From assembly GCF_900113065.1 (NCBI RefSeq), contig NZ_FOOA01000002.1:366974-430973 (forward strand): 64,000 nt of DNA, in the 5' to 3' direction. Positions within the stretch are counted from its first letter, which is position 1. Each line of letters opens with the position of its first letter. Source of the stretch: Aureimonas phyllosphaerae (GTDB lineage Bacteria; Pseudomonadota; Alphaproteobacteria; Rhizobiales; Rhizobiaceae). A program made the translations under genes and the position numbers. Shown piece by piece: positions 46,008 to 55,930 of the stretch. The notes below the pieces were generated by a model. The model searched no databases, was not told the DNA's origin, and was given only the letters and a program-made list of their open reading frames with translations.

Positions 46008-48899
46008 ATGCCGCAAACCTTCCGCCTCGCCCGCCAAATCCTGTGCCTGCTGACACTGTTCGTCGCGTGTCTGGCGGCGGGGCCGAGCCATGCGTTGTCT
46101 CCGGTGTCCATCGGTCGCGAGGACATCGCGATCGACCTCGAGCCGGCGGTCGAAATCTTTCGCGACCGGGGTCGCAATTTCCAAGTCTCGACGGTGCCCG
46201 GCGCGGACGGCATCGTGCGCCGCATCGAGGTCGAGTCGACCGCCGCGACACCATCTGGCGACTGGGCCGTCTTCGCGTTGTCCAACAACTCGGACGAGCA
46301 GATCGACCGGATCGTCGTCGCGCCCCATTTCCGTCTCGCCAGCTCCGGATTCCTCTGGCCCGATCTCGGCTCGCAGCGCATCGCCGCGATCACGCCGTCC
46401 GAAGGATTCGCGCTCGATCGCCAGGAGAGCCCCGAGGCCGACGTCTTCCTGGTGACGCTCGACCCCGGCGCCATCATCACCTTCGTGGCCGAGCTCTCGT
46501 CCGATCGGCTGCCTGAGATTCGGTTGTGGGAACCGAACGCCTACAAGGACACGGTGAACGCATTCACGCTGTATCGCGGCATCGTCCTTGGCATCGCCGG
46601 TCTTCTGGCGGTGTTCCTGACCATTCTCTTCGTGGTCAAGGGATCGCCGATGTTCCCCGCGACCGCGGCGCTCGCATGGGCGGTGCTGGCCTATATCTGC
46701 ATCGACTTCGACTTCTGGCAGAAACTGGTGCCGATCGTGCCGGGACAGGAGCGAATATGGCGAGCGGGCACCGAGGTCGCCCTCGCCTTCACGCTCGTCG
46801 TGTTCCTCTACGCCTACCTTAACCTCAACCGCTGGCACGGCATCCTGTCGGCTTTCACCGCGCTCTGGCTGGTCGGTCTTGGCGCGCTCGGCGTGCTCGC
46901 GGCCTTCGATCCGCCGATGGCGGCCGGCATCGCGCGCATGTCGATGACGGCGACGGCCGGGTTCGGTCTGCTCCTCATCCTCTACCTCTCGGCCATGCGC
47001 TACGATCGCGCGATCATGCTGATCCCGACATGGCTACTAATCGTCGTCTGGATCGCGGCGGGATGGCTGACGGTCACGGGACGCATCGACAACGACATCA
47101 TTCAGCCGGCGCTCGGCGGCGGTCTCGTCCTCATCGTCCTCCTGATCGGCTTCACCGTCATGCAGCACGCCTTCGCGGGCGGCTCGTTTGCCGGGGGCCT
47201 CCTGTCGGACATGGAGCGGCGTTCGCTGGCGCTGGCCGGAACAGGCGACGCGATCTGGGACTGGGACGTCGCGCGCGATCGGATCTTCGCGGGGTGTGAT
47301 ACCGAAGGTCTCGACGGCATGCCGGTCGCGGCGATGAACGGTCCTGCACGCGACTGGCTGCCGATCCTTCACCCCGACGACCGCGATCGCTTCAAGATCA
47401 CGCTCGACACGATCCTCGAGCACCGACGCGGCCGGATCGCACAGGACTTCCGGGTGCGCGATGACAACGGACACTATCACTGGATGAGCCTGCAGGCCCG
47501 TCCCGTCCTCGGCAGCAACGGCGAGGTGGTGCGCTGCGTCGGCACGCTGAAGGACGTGACGGAGCGCAAGAAGGCGGAAGAGCGTCTCCTCCACGACGCG
47601 CTGCACGACCAGCTGACCGGCCTTCCCAACCGCGAGCTTTTCATCGACCGGCTCGACTCGATCTCGTGTCTCGCGGCGACGCGCCCCGACGTCCGCCCGA
47701 CCCTCTTCATGGTCGATATCGACCGCTTCAAGCAGGTGAACGACGAGTTCGGCATCGCCACGGGCGACACCATCCTGCTGACCGTCGGGCGCCGCCTGAA
47801 GCGCGTCCTGAAGCCGCAGGACTCGCTGGCGCGGCTGTCGAGCGACCAGTTCGGCGTCATCCTCATGTCGGAAAGCGACGTCGCGGCCGTCGGGGCCTTC
47901 GCCGAAACGCTGCGGGACGCCGTGCGAGCGCCGATCACCTTCGCCAATCAGGACATCATCCTGACCGCTTCGATCGGCCTCACCGGCTGGACCGAAGGCG
48001 CTGGCGCCGACGAGGTTCTGCGCGAGGCGGAACTTGCGATGTACCAGGCGAAGCGCCTCGGGGGCGACCGTATCGAGCCCTTCCGCTCGGCCTACAAGAC
48101 GCATAGTTCCGGCCGGGTCGAGCTGGAGTCCGATCTTCGACGCGCCTTCGGTCGCAACGAGCTGTCGCTCGCGTTCCAGCCCATCATCAAGCTGTCGACC
48201 GGCGAGATCGCCGGCTTCGAAGCGTTGATGCGCTGGAATCACGCCAAGCGCGGCTTCGTCTCGCCGGCGGAGTTCATTCCGCTGGCCGAGAGCACCGGCC
48301 TGATCGTCCAGCTCGGCCAGTTCGCGCTCGACGAGGCGGCGCGACGGCTGGCCGACTGGCAGCGACTGCCCGGTCAGTCGAAGCTCTTCTGCTCGGTCAA
48401 CATCTCCAGCCGTCAGCTGATCCGCCAGGACCTCCTGAACGACGTTCGGCAGATCCTAAAGCGCTATCACCTGGTACCGGAAACGCTGAAGCTGGAGCTG
48501 ACCGAGTCGCTGGTGATGGACAATCCCGAGCGCTCCGCCAAACTCCTGGAGCGGCTGAAGGAGATGGGCGTCGGCCTGTCGCTCGACGACTTCGGAACGG
48601 GCTACTCCTCGCTCGCCTACCTGATGCGCTTCCCCTTCGACACGCTCAAGATCGACCAGTCGTTTCTGCGCGGCGAACAAGTGCCGCAGCGCTCGATCCT
48701 CGTCCACTCCATCGTGACGATGGCGCACGAATTGGGGCTGGCGGTGGTGGCCGAAGGCGTCGACAACGACACGGACGCCGCTCAGCTGCGCAAGCTGAAC
48801 TGCGAGTACGCACAGAGCTTCATGTACGGCCATCCCCTGACGGCCGAAGAGGCACGGCGCCGCCTGCAGGAGCGCGGCGGCCGACGCGGCTCCGCCTGA
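46008..48899 (+). CDS. 7TM-PAS-degenerate GGDEF-EAL protein (probable c-di-GMP phosphodiesterase)
   Basis: This 963-residue inner-membrane protein has a signal peptide cleaved near GPSHA and a periplasmic domain (30-180). Seven or eight membrane segments follow (about 185-395), in the manner of 7TMR-DISM sensors. The cytoplasmic part has PAS (about 405-525), GGDEF (530-690) and EAL (700-955). The GGDEF signature reads SSDQF at 611-615, so cyclase activity is doubtful. The EAL domain keeps EAL (738-740), NISSRQ, ELTES, DDFGTGYSSL, KIDQ and AEGVD, so it should hydrolyse c-di-GMP. It follows the GNAT gene by 41 bp. Confidence 0.9.
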   Translation: MPQTFRLARQILCLLTLFVACLAAGPSHALSPVSIGREDIAIDLEPAVEIFRDRGRNFQVSTVPGADGIVRRIEVESTAATPSGDWAVFALSNNSDEQIDRIVVAPHFRLASSGFLWPDLGSQRIAAITPSEGFALDRQESPEADVFLVTLDPGAIITFVAELSSDRLPEIRLWEPNAYKDTVNAFTLYRGIVLGIAGLLAVFLTILFVVKGSPMFPATAALAWAVLAYICIDFDFWQKLVPIVPGQERIWRAGTEVALAFTLVVFLYAYLNLNRWHGILSAFTALWLVGLGALGVLAAFDPPMAAGIARMSMTATAGFGLLLILYLSAMRYDRAIMLIPTWLLIVVWIAAGWLTVTGRIDNDIIQPALGGGLVLIVLLIGFTVMQHAFAGGSFAGGLLSDMERRSLALAGTGDAIWDWDVARDRIFAGCDTEGLDGMPVAAMNGPARDWLPILHPDDRDRFKITLDTILEHRRGRIAQDFRVRDDNGHYHWMSLQARPVLGSNGEVVRCVGTLKDVTERKKAEERLLHDALHDQLTGLPNRELFIDRLDSISCLAATRPDVRPTLFMVDIDRFKQVNDEFGIATGDTILLTVGRRLKRVLKPQDSLARLSSDQFGVILMSESDVAAVGAFAETLRDAVRAPITFANQDIILTASIGLTGWTEGAGADEVLREAELAMYQAKRLGGDRIEPFRSAYKTHSSGRVELESDLRRAFGRNELSLAFQPIIKLSTGEIAGFEALMRWNHAKRGFVSPAEFIPLAESTGLIVQLGQFALDEAARRLADWQRLPGQSKLFCSVNISSRQLIRQDLLNDVRQILKRYHLVPETLKLELTESLVMDNPERSAKLLERLKEMGVGLSLDDFGTGYSSLAYLMRFPFDTLKIDQSFLRGEQVPQRSILVHSIVTMAHELGLAVVAEGVDNDTDAAQLRKLNCEYAQSFMYGHPLTAEEARRRLQERGGRRGSA

Positions 48900-48923
48900 T
48901 CGAATGCGGCGGGCGCCGCCCCG

Positions 48924-49535
48924 TCAGGCGTGACCGGCTTCGGCCGCGAGGAAGACCGGATCGACACCGAGGATTGCGAGGGCCTGCGAGTACTTCGCGT
49001 CGAGTTCGTTGGCGAAGACGATGTCGAGGTCGGCCGCGCAGGTCAGCCAGCCGTTGGCGGCGATCTCGGACTCCAGCTGTCCCGCGCTCCAGCCGGCATA
49101 GCCCAGTACCATGATGGCGTGGGTCGGCCCCTCGCCCCTCGATATGGCCTTCAAAATGTCGAGCGTCGGAGTCAGGGAGATACCGTCGTCCACCTCGACG
49201 GTCGATTCCGAATCGTAGTCATCCGAATGGAGGACAAAGCCGCGCCCCTGCTCGACCGGTCCTCCGTTGCAGACCGACACTTCCCTGCCCTTCTGCGGCA
49301 GGCGAATGTCGTCGGCGCTCTCGACGATTTCGAGCTGCGTCAGCAGCGTCGGGAAGCTCAAGGGCTGCGCCTTGTTGATGATGAAACCCATCGCCCCGTT
49401 CGGGGAATGCGCGCAGACGTAGACAACGCTCCGGGCGAAGCGCTCATCATGCATGCCCGGCATCGCGATCAGAAAATGGCCTTCCAGGGAAGGCGTGTCG
49501 TCGGTCGATTGGCTGCGCATGTTTTCAAGGTCCAT
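48924..49535 (-). CDS. YqgE/AlgH family protein (UPF0301)
   Basis: The 203-residue product is a member of the UPF0301 family, whose molecular role is not settled. It begins SLEGHFLIAMPGMHDERFAR and has GAMGFIINKAQPL, NGGPVEQGRGFVLHS, and VLGYAGWSAGQLESEIAANG WLT at the C-terminal half, all family markers. The ATG at 49535 is used, but one at 49520 is equally likely. It is divergent from the DsbD-N gene, with only 15 bp between the starts. Confidence 0.93.
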   Translation of the reverse strand: MDLENMRSQSTDDTPSLEGHFLIAMPGMHDERFARSVVYVCAHSPNGAMGFIINKAQPLSFPTLLTQLEIVESADDIRLPQKGREVSVCNGGPVEQGRGFVLHSDDYDSESTVEVDDGISLTPTLDILKAISRGEGPTHAIMVLGYAGWSAGQLESEIAANGWLTCAADLDIVFANELDAKYSQALAILGVDPVFLAAEAGHA

Positions 49536-49550
49536 GAGGGGAAGATAGAC

Positions 49551-50396
49551 ATGTCCCGGCGGTTTTGCACCTGCGTCCGCACCGAAGGTCTTGGCCGTCT
49601 TGCGATGATGGCGACCGCCCTCCTCCTGGCCCCGGTTCCAGCGGTTGCAGCAGGCGGCGCAACGCCGGAAAATGTCTTTCGACAGGAAGGCGTCACCCTT
49701 CGCCTCACGGCTCTGCCAGCGGAGGCAGACGGTCACCTCCGCGGTGCGTTGTCGATCGAGCTCGATCCCGGCTGGAAGACCTACTGGATCGCCCCCGGTC
49801 CCATCGGCCTCGCCCCAAGGCTGGACCTGTCCGGAAGCGTCGATCTCAAGGATGTCACGGTTGCCTTTCCGGTTCCCGGTCGCTTCCGGGAGGGGGACGC
49901 GCAAAGCATCGGTTACTCGGACTCCGTGGACCTGCCGATCGAGGCCCAAGCGACGGGACCCATGCCCCACCTGCATCTTCGCGCCTTTCTCGGCGTCTGC
50001 CGCGAACTCTGCGTCCCGGTTCAAGCCGAGCTTTCGGCCGATCCCAGCCGAAGCCTTTCCCACCGGGCGCTCGTCGCGCGAGCCGACGCGTCCGTGCCGG
50101 CCGCGACGGGTCCGCTCACCGTGCGCAGCGCTCGCTGGAGCGCGGACGCGACCGCGCTGCTCGTCGATGTGATTGCTCCTGAACAGACTGGTGCAGCGAT
50201 CGATGCCTTCGTTTCGGCAGGGGACGGATGGGCCTTCGGCGTCCCGGTCCCGACGCATGCCGACCCGGTCAGTTCGCTGTCGATACCGGTCATCGCACGT
50301 CCGTCGGACGGAAAGCGTGCGGGTTCGGCCGATGTCCTGTTGACGCAAGGCGAGCGCGCGCAACTATCTCGCGCTGTACCGATCGCACCACGGTGA
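49551..50396 (+). CDS. Exported DsbD N-terminal-domain protein
   Basis: The 281-residue product has a signal peptide (LAMMATALLLAPVPAVAA) and a domain resembling the N-terminal immunoglobulin-like domain of the disulfide reductase DsbD. Family features are DPGWKTYWIAPGPIGLAP and FLGVCRELCVPVQ, with the Cys-X3-Cys pair expected to be redox active. It lacks the DsbD membrane and thioredoxin domains, so a separate electron donor would be needed. It starts 15 bp from yqgE on the other strand and precedes the peroxiredoxin by 42 bp, suggesting a shared redox-defence unit. Confidence 0.85.
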   Translation: MSRRFCTCVRTEGLGRLAMMATALLLAPVPAVAAGGATPENVFRQEGVTLRLTALPAEADGHLRGALSIELDPGWKTYWIAPGPIGLAPRLDLSGSVDLKDVTVAFPVPGRFREGDAQSIGYSDSVDLPIEAQATGPMPHLHLRAFLGVCRELCVPVQAELSADPSRSLSHRALVARADASVPAATGPLTVRSARWSADATALLVDVIAPEQTGAAIDAFVSAGDGWAFGVPVPTHADPVSSLSIPVIARPSDGKRAGSADVLLTQGERAQLSRAVPIAPR

Positions 50397-50438
50397 GTCG
50401 TCGTGGGTTCGGCGATCGATAACGGAGACTGTATCCGA

Positions 50439-50924
50439 ATGACCATTTCCATTGGCGATCGCCTGCCCGACGCTTCGTTCCGCGTGCCGGGCGAGGGCGG
50501 CCCCACCAGCATGACGACGGGCGATATCTTTTCGGGAAAGCGCGTGGTGCTCTTCGCCGTGCCGGGCGCCTTCACGCCGACCTGCTCGATGAATCATCTT
50601 CCCGGCTTTCTCGAGCACAACGATGCTCTGCGCGCCAAGGGCGTCGACACGATCGCGGTCGTTGCGGTCAACGACGTCCATGTGATGAAGGCCTGGAAGT
50701 CAGCCACCGAAGCCGGAGACCGCATCCTGTTCCTGTCCGATGGCAACGGTGAATTCGCCAAGGCGATCGGGCTCGACGCGGATCTCTCGGCCGGCGGCCT
50801 TGGGGTGCGCTCGAGGCGCTATGCCATGCTGGTCGAAGATGGCGTGGTCCGGCAGTTGAACATCGAGCCCAGCCCCGGCCAGGCCGACACGTCTTCGGCC
50901 GAGACCCTTCTGGCACAGATCTGA
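50439..50924 (+). CDS. Peroxiredoxin (Prx5-type)
   Basis: This 161-residue thiol peroxidase reduces hydroperoxides. The peroxidatic Cys49 is in VPGAFTPTCSMNHLPGF, the AhpC/Prx5 pattern, and the C-terminal region SRRYAMLVEDGVVRQLNIEP is typical of the glutaredoxin- or thioredoxin-dependent Prx5 group. No second conserved Cys is evident, so it is probably of the one-Cys mechanism. The ATG at 50439 follows CGGAGA. It converges on rnhA with a 3-bp gap. Confidence 0.93.
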   Translation: MTISIGDRLPDASFRVPGEGGPTSMTTGDIFSGKRVVLFAVPGAFTPTCSMNHLPGFLEHNDALRAKGVDTIAVVAVNDVHVMKAWKSATEAGDRILFLSDGNGEFAKAIGLDADLSAGGLGVRSRRYAMLVEDGVVRQLNIEPSPGQADTSSAETLLAQI

Positions 50925-50927
50925 CGA

Positions 50928-51395
50928 TCAGGCCGTTGCCGAGCGCCGAGCCTTCTTGAAGGGCTCCATGCCGGCGCGCGCGAGCGCGTCGGCCCGCTCG
51001 TTCTCCACGTGGCCGGCATGGCCGCGAACCCAGTGGAACGTCACCTCGTGACGCTGACGCTCCTCATCCAGCCGCTGCCAGAGTTCGGCGTTCTTCACCG
51101 GCTTCTTGTCTGCCGTGCGCCAGCCGTTCCGCTTCCAGCCGTGGATCCACTTGGTGATGCCATCGCGCAGGTACTGCGAATCCGAATGGAGATGCACCGA
51201 GCAGCCCCGCTTGAGGGCCGCCAGTCCCTCGATCGCCGCAAGCAGTTCCATCCGATTGTTGGTGGTCAACGGCTCGCCGCCGGAGAGTTCCTTCTCGGTG
51301 TCGCCAAAACGCAGGATCGCACCCCAGCCGCCGGGACCCGGATTGCCCGAGCAGGCGCCATCGGTGAAGATATCGACCCGTGATGTTTCGCTCAT
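50928..51395 (-). CDS. rnhA: Ribonuclease HI
   Basis: RNase HI degrades the RNA of RNA-DNA hybrids. The 155-residue product has the catalytic carboxylates Asp12 ([19 protein letters not shown]), Glu50 ([13 protein letters not shown]), Asp72 ([19 protein letters not shown]) and the C-terminal Asp in ERADALAR, and the basic handle region [16 protein letters not shown]. Its start overlaps the thrB stop by 4 bp, so the two are co-translated. The ispH-thrB-rnhA order is conserved in alphaproteobacteria. Confidence 0.96.
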   Translation of the reverse strand: MSETSRVDIFTDGACSGNPGPGGWGAILRFGDTEKELSGGEPLTTNNRMELLAAIEGLAALKRGCSVHLHSDSQYLRDGITKWIHGWKRNGWRTADKKPVKNAELWQRLDEERQRHEVTFHWVRGHAGHVENERADALARAGMEPFKKARRSATA

Positions 51396-52372
51396 GCCGA
51401 GGGTCCCTGCCGTCTGAAACCATAATCCGCGACCGAGGCGACGCCGCGATGGAAACGGTTCTTGCGCAGGTATTCCCGCGGATCCTTCTTGGTGACGAAG
51501 GATGTGTCGGGAATGTGGATCCAGTCGTAGAGACGCGTCAGGAGGAAGCGCAGCGAAGCGCCGCGCGCCAGCAGCGGCAACGCCTCTAGTTCCCGGTCCG
51601 AAAGCGGTCTCACCGCGTCATAGCCCTCGATCATCGCGCGGCCCTTCGTGACGTTGAAGGCGCCATCCACCTCGAAGCACCACGCGCAGAGGCAGATCGC
51701 GAGGTCGTAGGCGAGGATATCGTTGCAGGCGAAGTAGAAGTCGATCAGTCCCGAAAGCTCTCCCGACAGAAAGAACACGTTGTCGGGAAAGAGATCCGCA
51801 TGGATTACTCCACCGGGAAGGTCGGTCGGCCAGCGGCTTTCGAGCTCGGCAAGCTCGGTCGCGATCTCGAGGGATAATCCGTCGGACACCTTGTCGGCGT
51901 CATCACCGCAGCCTTCGAAGAGCGGCCGCCAGCCGTCGACCGACAACGCGTTGGGCCGAACGAGCTCGAAATCGGCCGACTTCGCATGAAGATCCGCCAA
52001 CGCGCGTCCGACATCGCGGCAATGCTCGGCGGACGGCCGACGTGTCCACATGCCCTCGAGAAATGTGAAGAGCGCGGCCGGGCGTCCGGCCAGCTCGCCG
52101 AGCGTGCTTCCCTCACGCGGTTCCACCGGAAGCGGACACGAAAGGCCGCGTGCCGCCAGATGCTGCAGCAGTCCGATGAAGAACGGCAGATCGTTTCGAT
52201 CAACACGCTTTTCATAGAGCGTCAGGATGAAGGTGCCGCCGTCGGTGCGCACCAGGAAGTTCGAGTTTTCGACCCCTTCCGCGATGCCCTTGTAGCTGAG
52301 GAGGCGCCCGACACCGTAGCGCGAAAGAAAGGCCGCGAGGTCGCCTTCGGCGACTTCCGTATAGACCGCCAT
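51392..52372 (-). CDS. thrB: Homoserine kinase (ThrB, APH-fold type)
   Basis: This enzyme phosphorylates homoserine, supplying the substrate of threonine synthase. The 326-residue product is the aminoglycoside-phosphotransferase-fold form used by alphaproteobacteria and pseudomonads, not the GHMP kinase of E. coli. It has [14 protein letters not shown], the catalytic loop [15 protein letters not shown], the metal Asp in LIDFYFA, and CLCAWCF. The ATG at 52372 lies 1 bp after the ispH stop. The thrC gene is elsewhere in the window, at 42630. Confidence 0.95.
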   Translation of the reverse strand: MAVYTEVAEGDLAAFLSRYGVGRLLSYKGIAEGVENSNFLVRTDGGTFILTLYEKRVDRNDLPFFIGLLQHLAARGLSCPLPVEPREGSTLGELAGRPAALFTFLEGMWTRRPSAEHCRDVGRALADLHAKSADFELVRPNALSVDGWRPLFEGCGDDADKVSDGLSLEIATELAELESRWPTDLPGGVIHADLFPDNVFFLSGELSGLIDFYFACNDILAYDLAICLCAWCFEVDGAFNVTKGRAMIEGYDAVRPLSDRELEALPLLARGASLRFLLTRLYDWIHIPDTSFVTKKDPREYLRKNRFHRGVASVADYGFRRQGPSA

Positions 52373-52373
52373 G

Positions 52374-53405
52374 TCAGACCTGCCGGACGTTCGGCAGCGG
52401 CCGGTCGCCGTTGACGAAGGCCATGTCCGCCGACGTGAGCGGGACGTCGCGCAGCGACCGCATGACGGGGAAGTTTTCATTCTCGACGGCGGTCTGCACC
52501 AGCTCGATCCGAACGTCGAACCGCTCGCGCAGCGCAGCGATGATCTCGTCCGTCAGGACTTCGGGAGCCGAAGCCCCCGCCGACATGCCGATCACCGAGC
52601 CCGGCGCGATCTCGCTCAAAGGCACATCCTGCTTCCCCTGAACCAGAAGCGCGCGGGCCGCCCCAGCCCGCTCGGCCACCTCGACGAGGCGACGCGAGTT
52701 CGACGAGTTCGGCGCGCCGACGATCAGGAAGAGATCGGCGCCCGCGGCCGACGCTTTCACCGCGTCCTGGCGATTGGTCGTCGCGTAACAGATCGATTCT
52801 GATGAAGGCGCCTGCATCTCCGGGAACTTGCGCCGTAGCGCCTCGATGATTCCCGCCGTGTCCTCCACCGACAGGGTCGTCTGAGTGACGAATCCGAGCG
52901 CAGACGGATCAGCCGGCTGGTAGGCCGCAACGTCCTCTTCGGTCTCGATCAACGTCACTGCCCCTTCGGGAAGCTGACCCATCGTGCCGACGACTTCGGG
53001 ATGCCCGCGATGGCCGATCAGGAGCACCTGCCGGCCGAGCCGCATGTGACGCATGGCCTGCTTGTGGACCTTCGAGACGAGCGGACAGGTGGCATCGAGG
53101 TAGAGGAGTTCTCTCCGCTCGGCCTCGGCAGGCACCGATTTCGGCACACCGTGGGCCGAAAACACGACGGGTTGTCCATCGTCGGGAATCGCGTCCAATT
53201 CCTTGACGAAGACCGCCCCCATCTGGCGCAGGCCGTCGACCACGTACTTGTTGTGGACGATCTCGTGGCGGACATAGACTGGCGCGCCGAAGCGCTTGAG
53301 CGCCAGGACGACAATCTGGATCGCGCGGTCGACGCCGGCGCAGAAGCCTCGCGGCTCGCACAGGCGGATCGTGAGAGGCGGCTTGTCCTCGATCGCAGTC
53401 AACAT
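52374..53405 (-). CDS. ispH: 4-hydroxy-3-methylbut-2-enyl diphosphate reductase
   Basis: IspH is the last enzyme of the MEP isoprenoid pathway and carries a 4Fe-4S cluster. The 343-residue product has the three cluster cysteines in [21 protein letters not shown] and [10 protein letters not shown], and the substrate motifs HGVP and [11 protein letters not shown]. The ATG at 53405 gives the usual length. It lies between the SURF1 gene (50 bp) and thrB (1 bp). ErpA, encoded at 15004, is a known cluster donor for IspH in other bacteria. Confidence 0.97.
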   Translation of the reverse strand: MLTAIEDKPPLTIRLCEPRGFCAGVDRAIQIVVLALKRFGAPVYVRHEIVHNKYVVDGLRQMGAVFVKELDAIPDDGQPVVFSAHGVPKSVPAEAERRELLYLDATCPLVSKVHKQAMRHMRLGRQVLLIGHRGHPEVVGTMGQLPEGAVTLIETEEDVAAYQPADPSALGFVTQTTLSVEDTAGIIEALRRKFPEMQAPSSESICYATTNRQDAVKASAAGADLFLIVGAPNSSNSRRLVEVAERAGAARALLVQGKQDVPLSEIAPGSVIGMSAGASAPEVLTDEIIAALRERFDVRIELVQTAVENENFPVMRSLRDVPLTSADMAFVNGDRPLPNVRQV

Positions 53406-53455
53406 CGTCTCCGGGGAAGCGTTCGGCGCGAATGAAGGGATCGGGGGCCCTCGTG

Positions 53456-54262
53456 TCAACCCTGACCGATCGCCCGACCCCGTCGCCAAAGATGCATCAG
53501 AAACAGAACGAGGATGACGAGGAGCGCAGCGGCCAGGCTGAACCAGGTGATGGCGTATTCGAGATGGCTGTTCGGAATGTCGATCACCGTGGTCCCACCG
53601 ATCGGCGCGCCGGCCGCCATTTGTCCGGGTCCTGCGTCGATCAAAAACGGCAGCAGCCGGCTCCCTGTCGGCAGGTCCAGGCCTTGGGCCATGTCCGGGA
53701 CGCTTCGCCAAAAGAAGGCGTTCTTCGCCGGATCGTTATCCGGCACGAACATGTTCGGCTTTTCGGTCGGCGCTGCGCGCGCCAGACCGGTCACTCTGAC
53801 CTCGTCGGCCGGGTTACCGTCCTGGCGCGTGGCGGAGTCCTTTCGTTCATAGGGTACGAAGCCGCGATTGACGAAGACGACGGCTCCGTCGGCCAGCAGG
53901 AGGGGTGTCAGAACGTGCCATCCGGCGGCACCCTCGCGGGTGGCCAGGAAGAAGCGCTCGCCCGCGTGGAGAAAACGACCGCGGGCCGTAACCGGCACAT
54001 AGTCGATGTCCTCTCCCGCAACGACGCGCCGCGCGACGTCGGAGACGTCGACCGGCGGTGCATGGATGCGCGCGTCGATCGTCGCGATCAGTCCCTCTTT
54101 CCAGAATAGGCGTTCGACCTGCCATGCGCCGAGGGAGAGGAGGATGCCGAGCGCGGTGATCCCGACGACGAGGATGGCAGCGATGCGCCCCCGCGTCAGA
54201 GGTCGCGGCACCGGCGCGTCGTGCGGACCCGTCCCGATGTCACCTGTGCTTATTTGGGTCAT
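53456..54262 (-). CDS. SURF1 family cytochrome oxidase assembly protein
   Basis: SURF1 helps insert heme a into cytochrome c oxidase. The 268-residue product has an N-terminal membrane helix at about 28-46, a periplasmic domain with the family patterns [20 protein letters not shown] and [15 protein letters not shown], and a C-terminal helix at about 238-257. It is downstream of the ctaE gene and its terminator-like hairpin. The cluster with coxBA-ctaB-ctaG-ctaE fits its role. Confidence 0.94.
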   Translation of the reverse strand: MTQISTGDIGTGPHDAPVPRPLTRGRIAAILVVGITALGILLSLGAWQVERLFWKEGLIATIDARIHAPPVDVSDVARRVVAGEDIDYVPVTARGRFLHAGERFFLATREGAAGWHVLTPLLLADGAVVFVNRGFVPYERKDSATRQDGNPADEVRVTGLARAAPTEKPNMFVPDNDPAKNAFFWRSVPDMAQGLDLPTGSRLLPFLIDAGPGQMAAGAPIGGTTVIDIPNSHLEYAITWFSLAAALLVILVLFLMHLWRRGRAIGQG

Positions 54263-54286
54263 CTTCAGCTCTCGCCATCAACGAAA

Positions 54287-54311
54287 AAAGCGGCCGGGTC
54301 ACGGCCGCTTT
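54287..54311 (-). terminator. Strong intrinsic terminator between ctaE and SURF1 gene
   Basis: A perfect 10-bp stem (AAAGCGGCCG / CGGCCGCTTT) with a 5-nt loop is followed on the minus strand by six T in all. It lies 24 bp after the ctaE stop and only 25 bp before the SURF1 start, so it should cut most cox transcripts before SURF1. Confidence 0.82.
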
Positions 54312-54334
54312 CGTCTTATTCGCTTCTGCGTGCG

Positions 54335-55210
54335 TCAGCCGTGGATCGGCGCGCCCCAGCCACCCCAGACGTAGACGGCGAAGAAGAGGAAGAGCCAGAC
54401 CACGTCCACGAAGTGCCAGTACCAGGCTGCGGCTTCGAAGCCGAAGTGCTTGGCCGGGGTGAAGTGACCGCGGATCGCCCGCAGCAGGCAGACGGCCAGG
54501 AAGACCACGCCGACGAAAACGTGGAAGCCGTGGAAGCCAGTCGCCATGAAGAAGGTGGCGCCGTAGATCGAGCCGGAGAAGGCGAACGGCGCGTGAGCGT
54601 ATTCGTAGTACTGGACGTAGGAGAAGATGAGGCCGAGCGCCACGGTAAGGGCGAGGCCGGTGATCAGCGACTTGCGGTCGTTCTCCAACATCGCATGGTG
54701 CGCCCAGGTCGCGGTGGTACCGGACAGGAGCAACGTAATCGTGTTGAACAGCGGCAGGTGAAGCGGATCGATGACCTCGATGCCGACCGGCGGCCATTGG
54801 CCGCCCAACGCCTGTACGCGCGCGGCCTGAACGGCTTCGTGCGGGAAGAGGCTGGCGTCGAAGAAGGCCCAGAACCACGCCACGAAGAACATCACCTCGG
54901 AGGCGATGAACATGATCATGCCGTAGCGCAGGTGCATCGAGACGACGGGCGTGTGGTATCCCTCGTGGCTTTCCTTGATCGTATCCGACCACCAGGCGAA
55001 CATCGTGTAGAGCACGATCGCGAGGCCGATCGCAAAGATCCAGGGCGTGGCGAGGTTCATTCCAAAGATGTTGAACGGCGTCCCGGCGCTCCAGCGGAAG
55101 AGCCCGACCGAGCCGAACAGCAGGAAGAAGGCGCCGACGGAAGCGACGAACGGCCACGGGCTCGGCTCGATGACGTGGTAGTCGTGATGCTTGATATGCG
55201 TGTCAGCCAT
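54335..55210 (-). CDS. ctaE: Cytochrome c oxidase subunit III
   Basis: This is the third core subunit of aa3-type cytochrome oxidase. The 291-residue product has seven membrane helices and the family features YHVIEPSPWP at the start, SEVMFFVAWFWAFFDASLFP in the second helix region, and the lipid-binding HAPFAFSGSIYGATFFMATG FHGFHV. Helix VII ends DVVWLFLFFAVYVWGG. It lies after ctaG (111-bp gap) and before SURF1 in the oxidase operon. Confidence 0.97.
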   Translation of the reverse strand: MADTHIKHHDYHVIEPSPWPFVASVGAFFLLFGSVGLFRWSAGTPFNIFGMNLATPWIFAIGLAIVLYTMFAWWSDTIKESHEGYHTPVVSMHLRYGMIMFIASEVMFFVAWFWAFFDASLFPHEAVQAARVQALGGQWPPVGIEVIDPLHLPLFNTITLLLSGTTATWAHHAMLENDRKSLITGLALTVALGLIFSYVQYYEYAHAPFAFSGSIYGATFFMATGFHGFHVFVGVVFLAVCLLRAIRGHFTPAKHFGFEAAAWYWHFVDVVWLFLFFAVYVWGGWGAPIHG

Positions 55211-55321
55211 GGTCCGTCCCGCTTGTCCCGCACCGCCGCACCCATGGGCGGCCGATGCGTCTGGATTCCGATTCCTGTTGTCGCCGTCCCCGCCGTCCCC
55301 CGACGACGGAGTGATTGTGCA

Positions 55322-55930
55322 CTATAGGCCCTGCGCCGTCCCCTCGTTCTTTGCCGCTGCCACCGGGGTCTTCGGATCGGCAACCGGAAAGAACGTATAG
55401 GACAGGGTGATGGTCGGAACCTCCTTGAGGTCCGGATCGTCCTGAATCGCTGGATCGACGAAGAAGACGACGGGCATGTCGACCTCCTCGCCCGGCTTCA
55501 GCGTCTGCTCGGTGAAGCAGAAGCACTGAACCTTGTTGAAGTAGATGCCGGCCGTCAGCGGCGTCACGTTGAACGTGGCCTGTGCCGTGACTGGCTTGTC
55601 CGAGTTGTTGCGCACGCGGTAGGCGGTCTGGCGGGTCTCGCCGAGATCGAGAGTGATCTGGCGTTCGACCGGCTGGAACGACCAGGGCACGTGACCGGAC
55701 GCGTTGGCATCGAAGCGAACGGTCACCGGATGATTCACGACGTTGGTCGACGCCGACTCGGCCCGCTGCGTCGTACCGCCGTAGCCCGTCACCTGACAGA
55801 AAAGCTTGTAGAGAGGAACGGACGCGTAGGCCGCGCCGATCATGCCGAAGACGAACAGGCCGCATCCCAGCGCGATGGTGCGCGCATGGCGGGCGGCCTC
55901 GGCCGGCGTGCGTCGAGGAGCAGTATTCAT
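55322..55930 (-). CDS. ctaG: Cytochrome c oxidase assembly protein CtaG (Cox11)
   Basis: CtaG/Cox11 delivers copper to the CuB site of oxidase subunit I. The 202-residue product has one N-terminal membrane helix at about 18-37, the conserved PLYKLFCQVTGYGGTTQ, and the copper-binding motif KVQCFCFTEQ. Its ATG overlaps the stop of the small coxF gene by 4 bp. It is a normal member of the oxidase operon. Confidence 0.95.
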   Translation of the reverse strand: MNTAPRRTPAEAARHARTIALGCGLFVFGMIGAAYASVPLYKLFCQVTGYGGTTQRAESASTNVVNHPVTVRFDANASGHVPWSFQPVERQITLDLGETRQTAYRVRNNSDKPVTAQATFNVTPLTAGIYFNKVQCFCFTEQTLKPGEEVDMPVVFFVDPAIQDDPDLKEVPTITLSYTFFPVADPKTPVAAAKNEGTAQGL

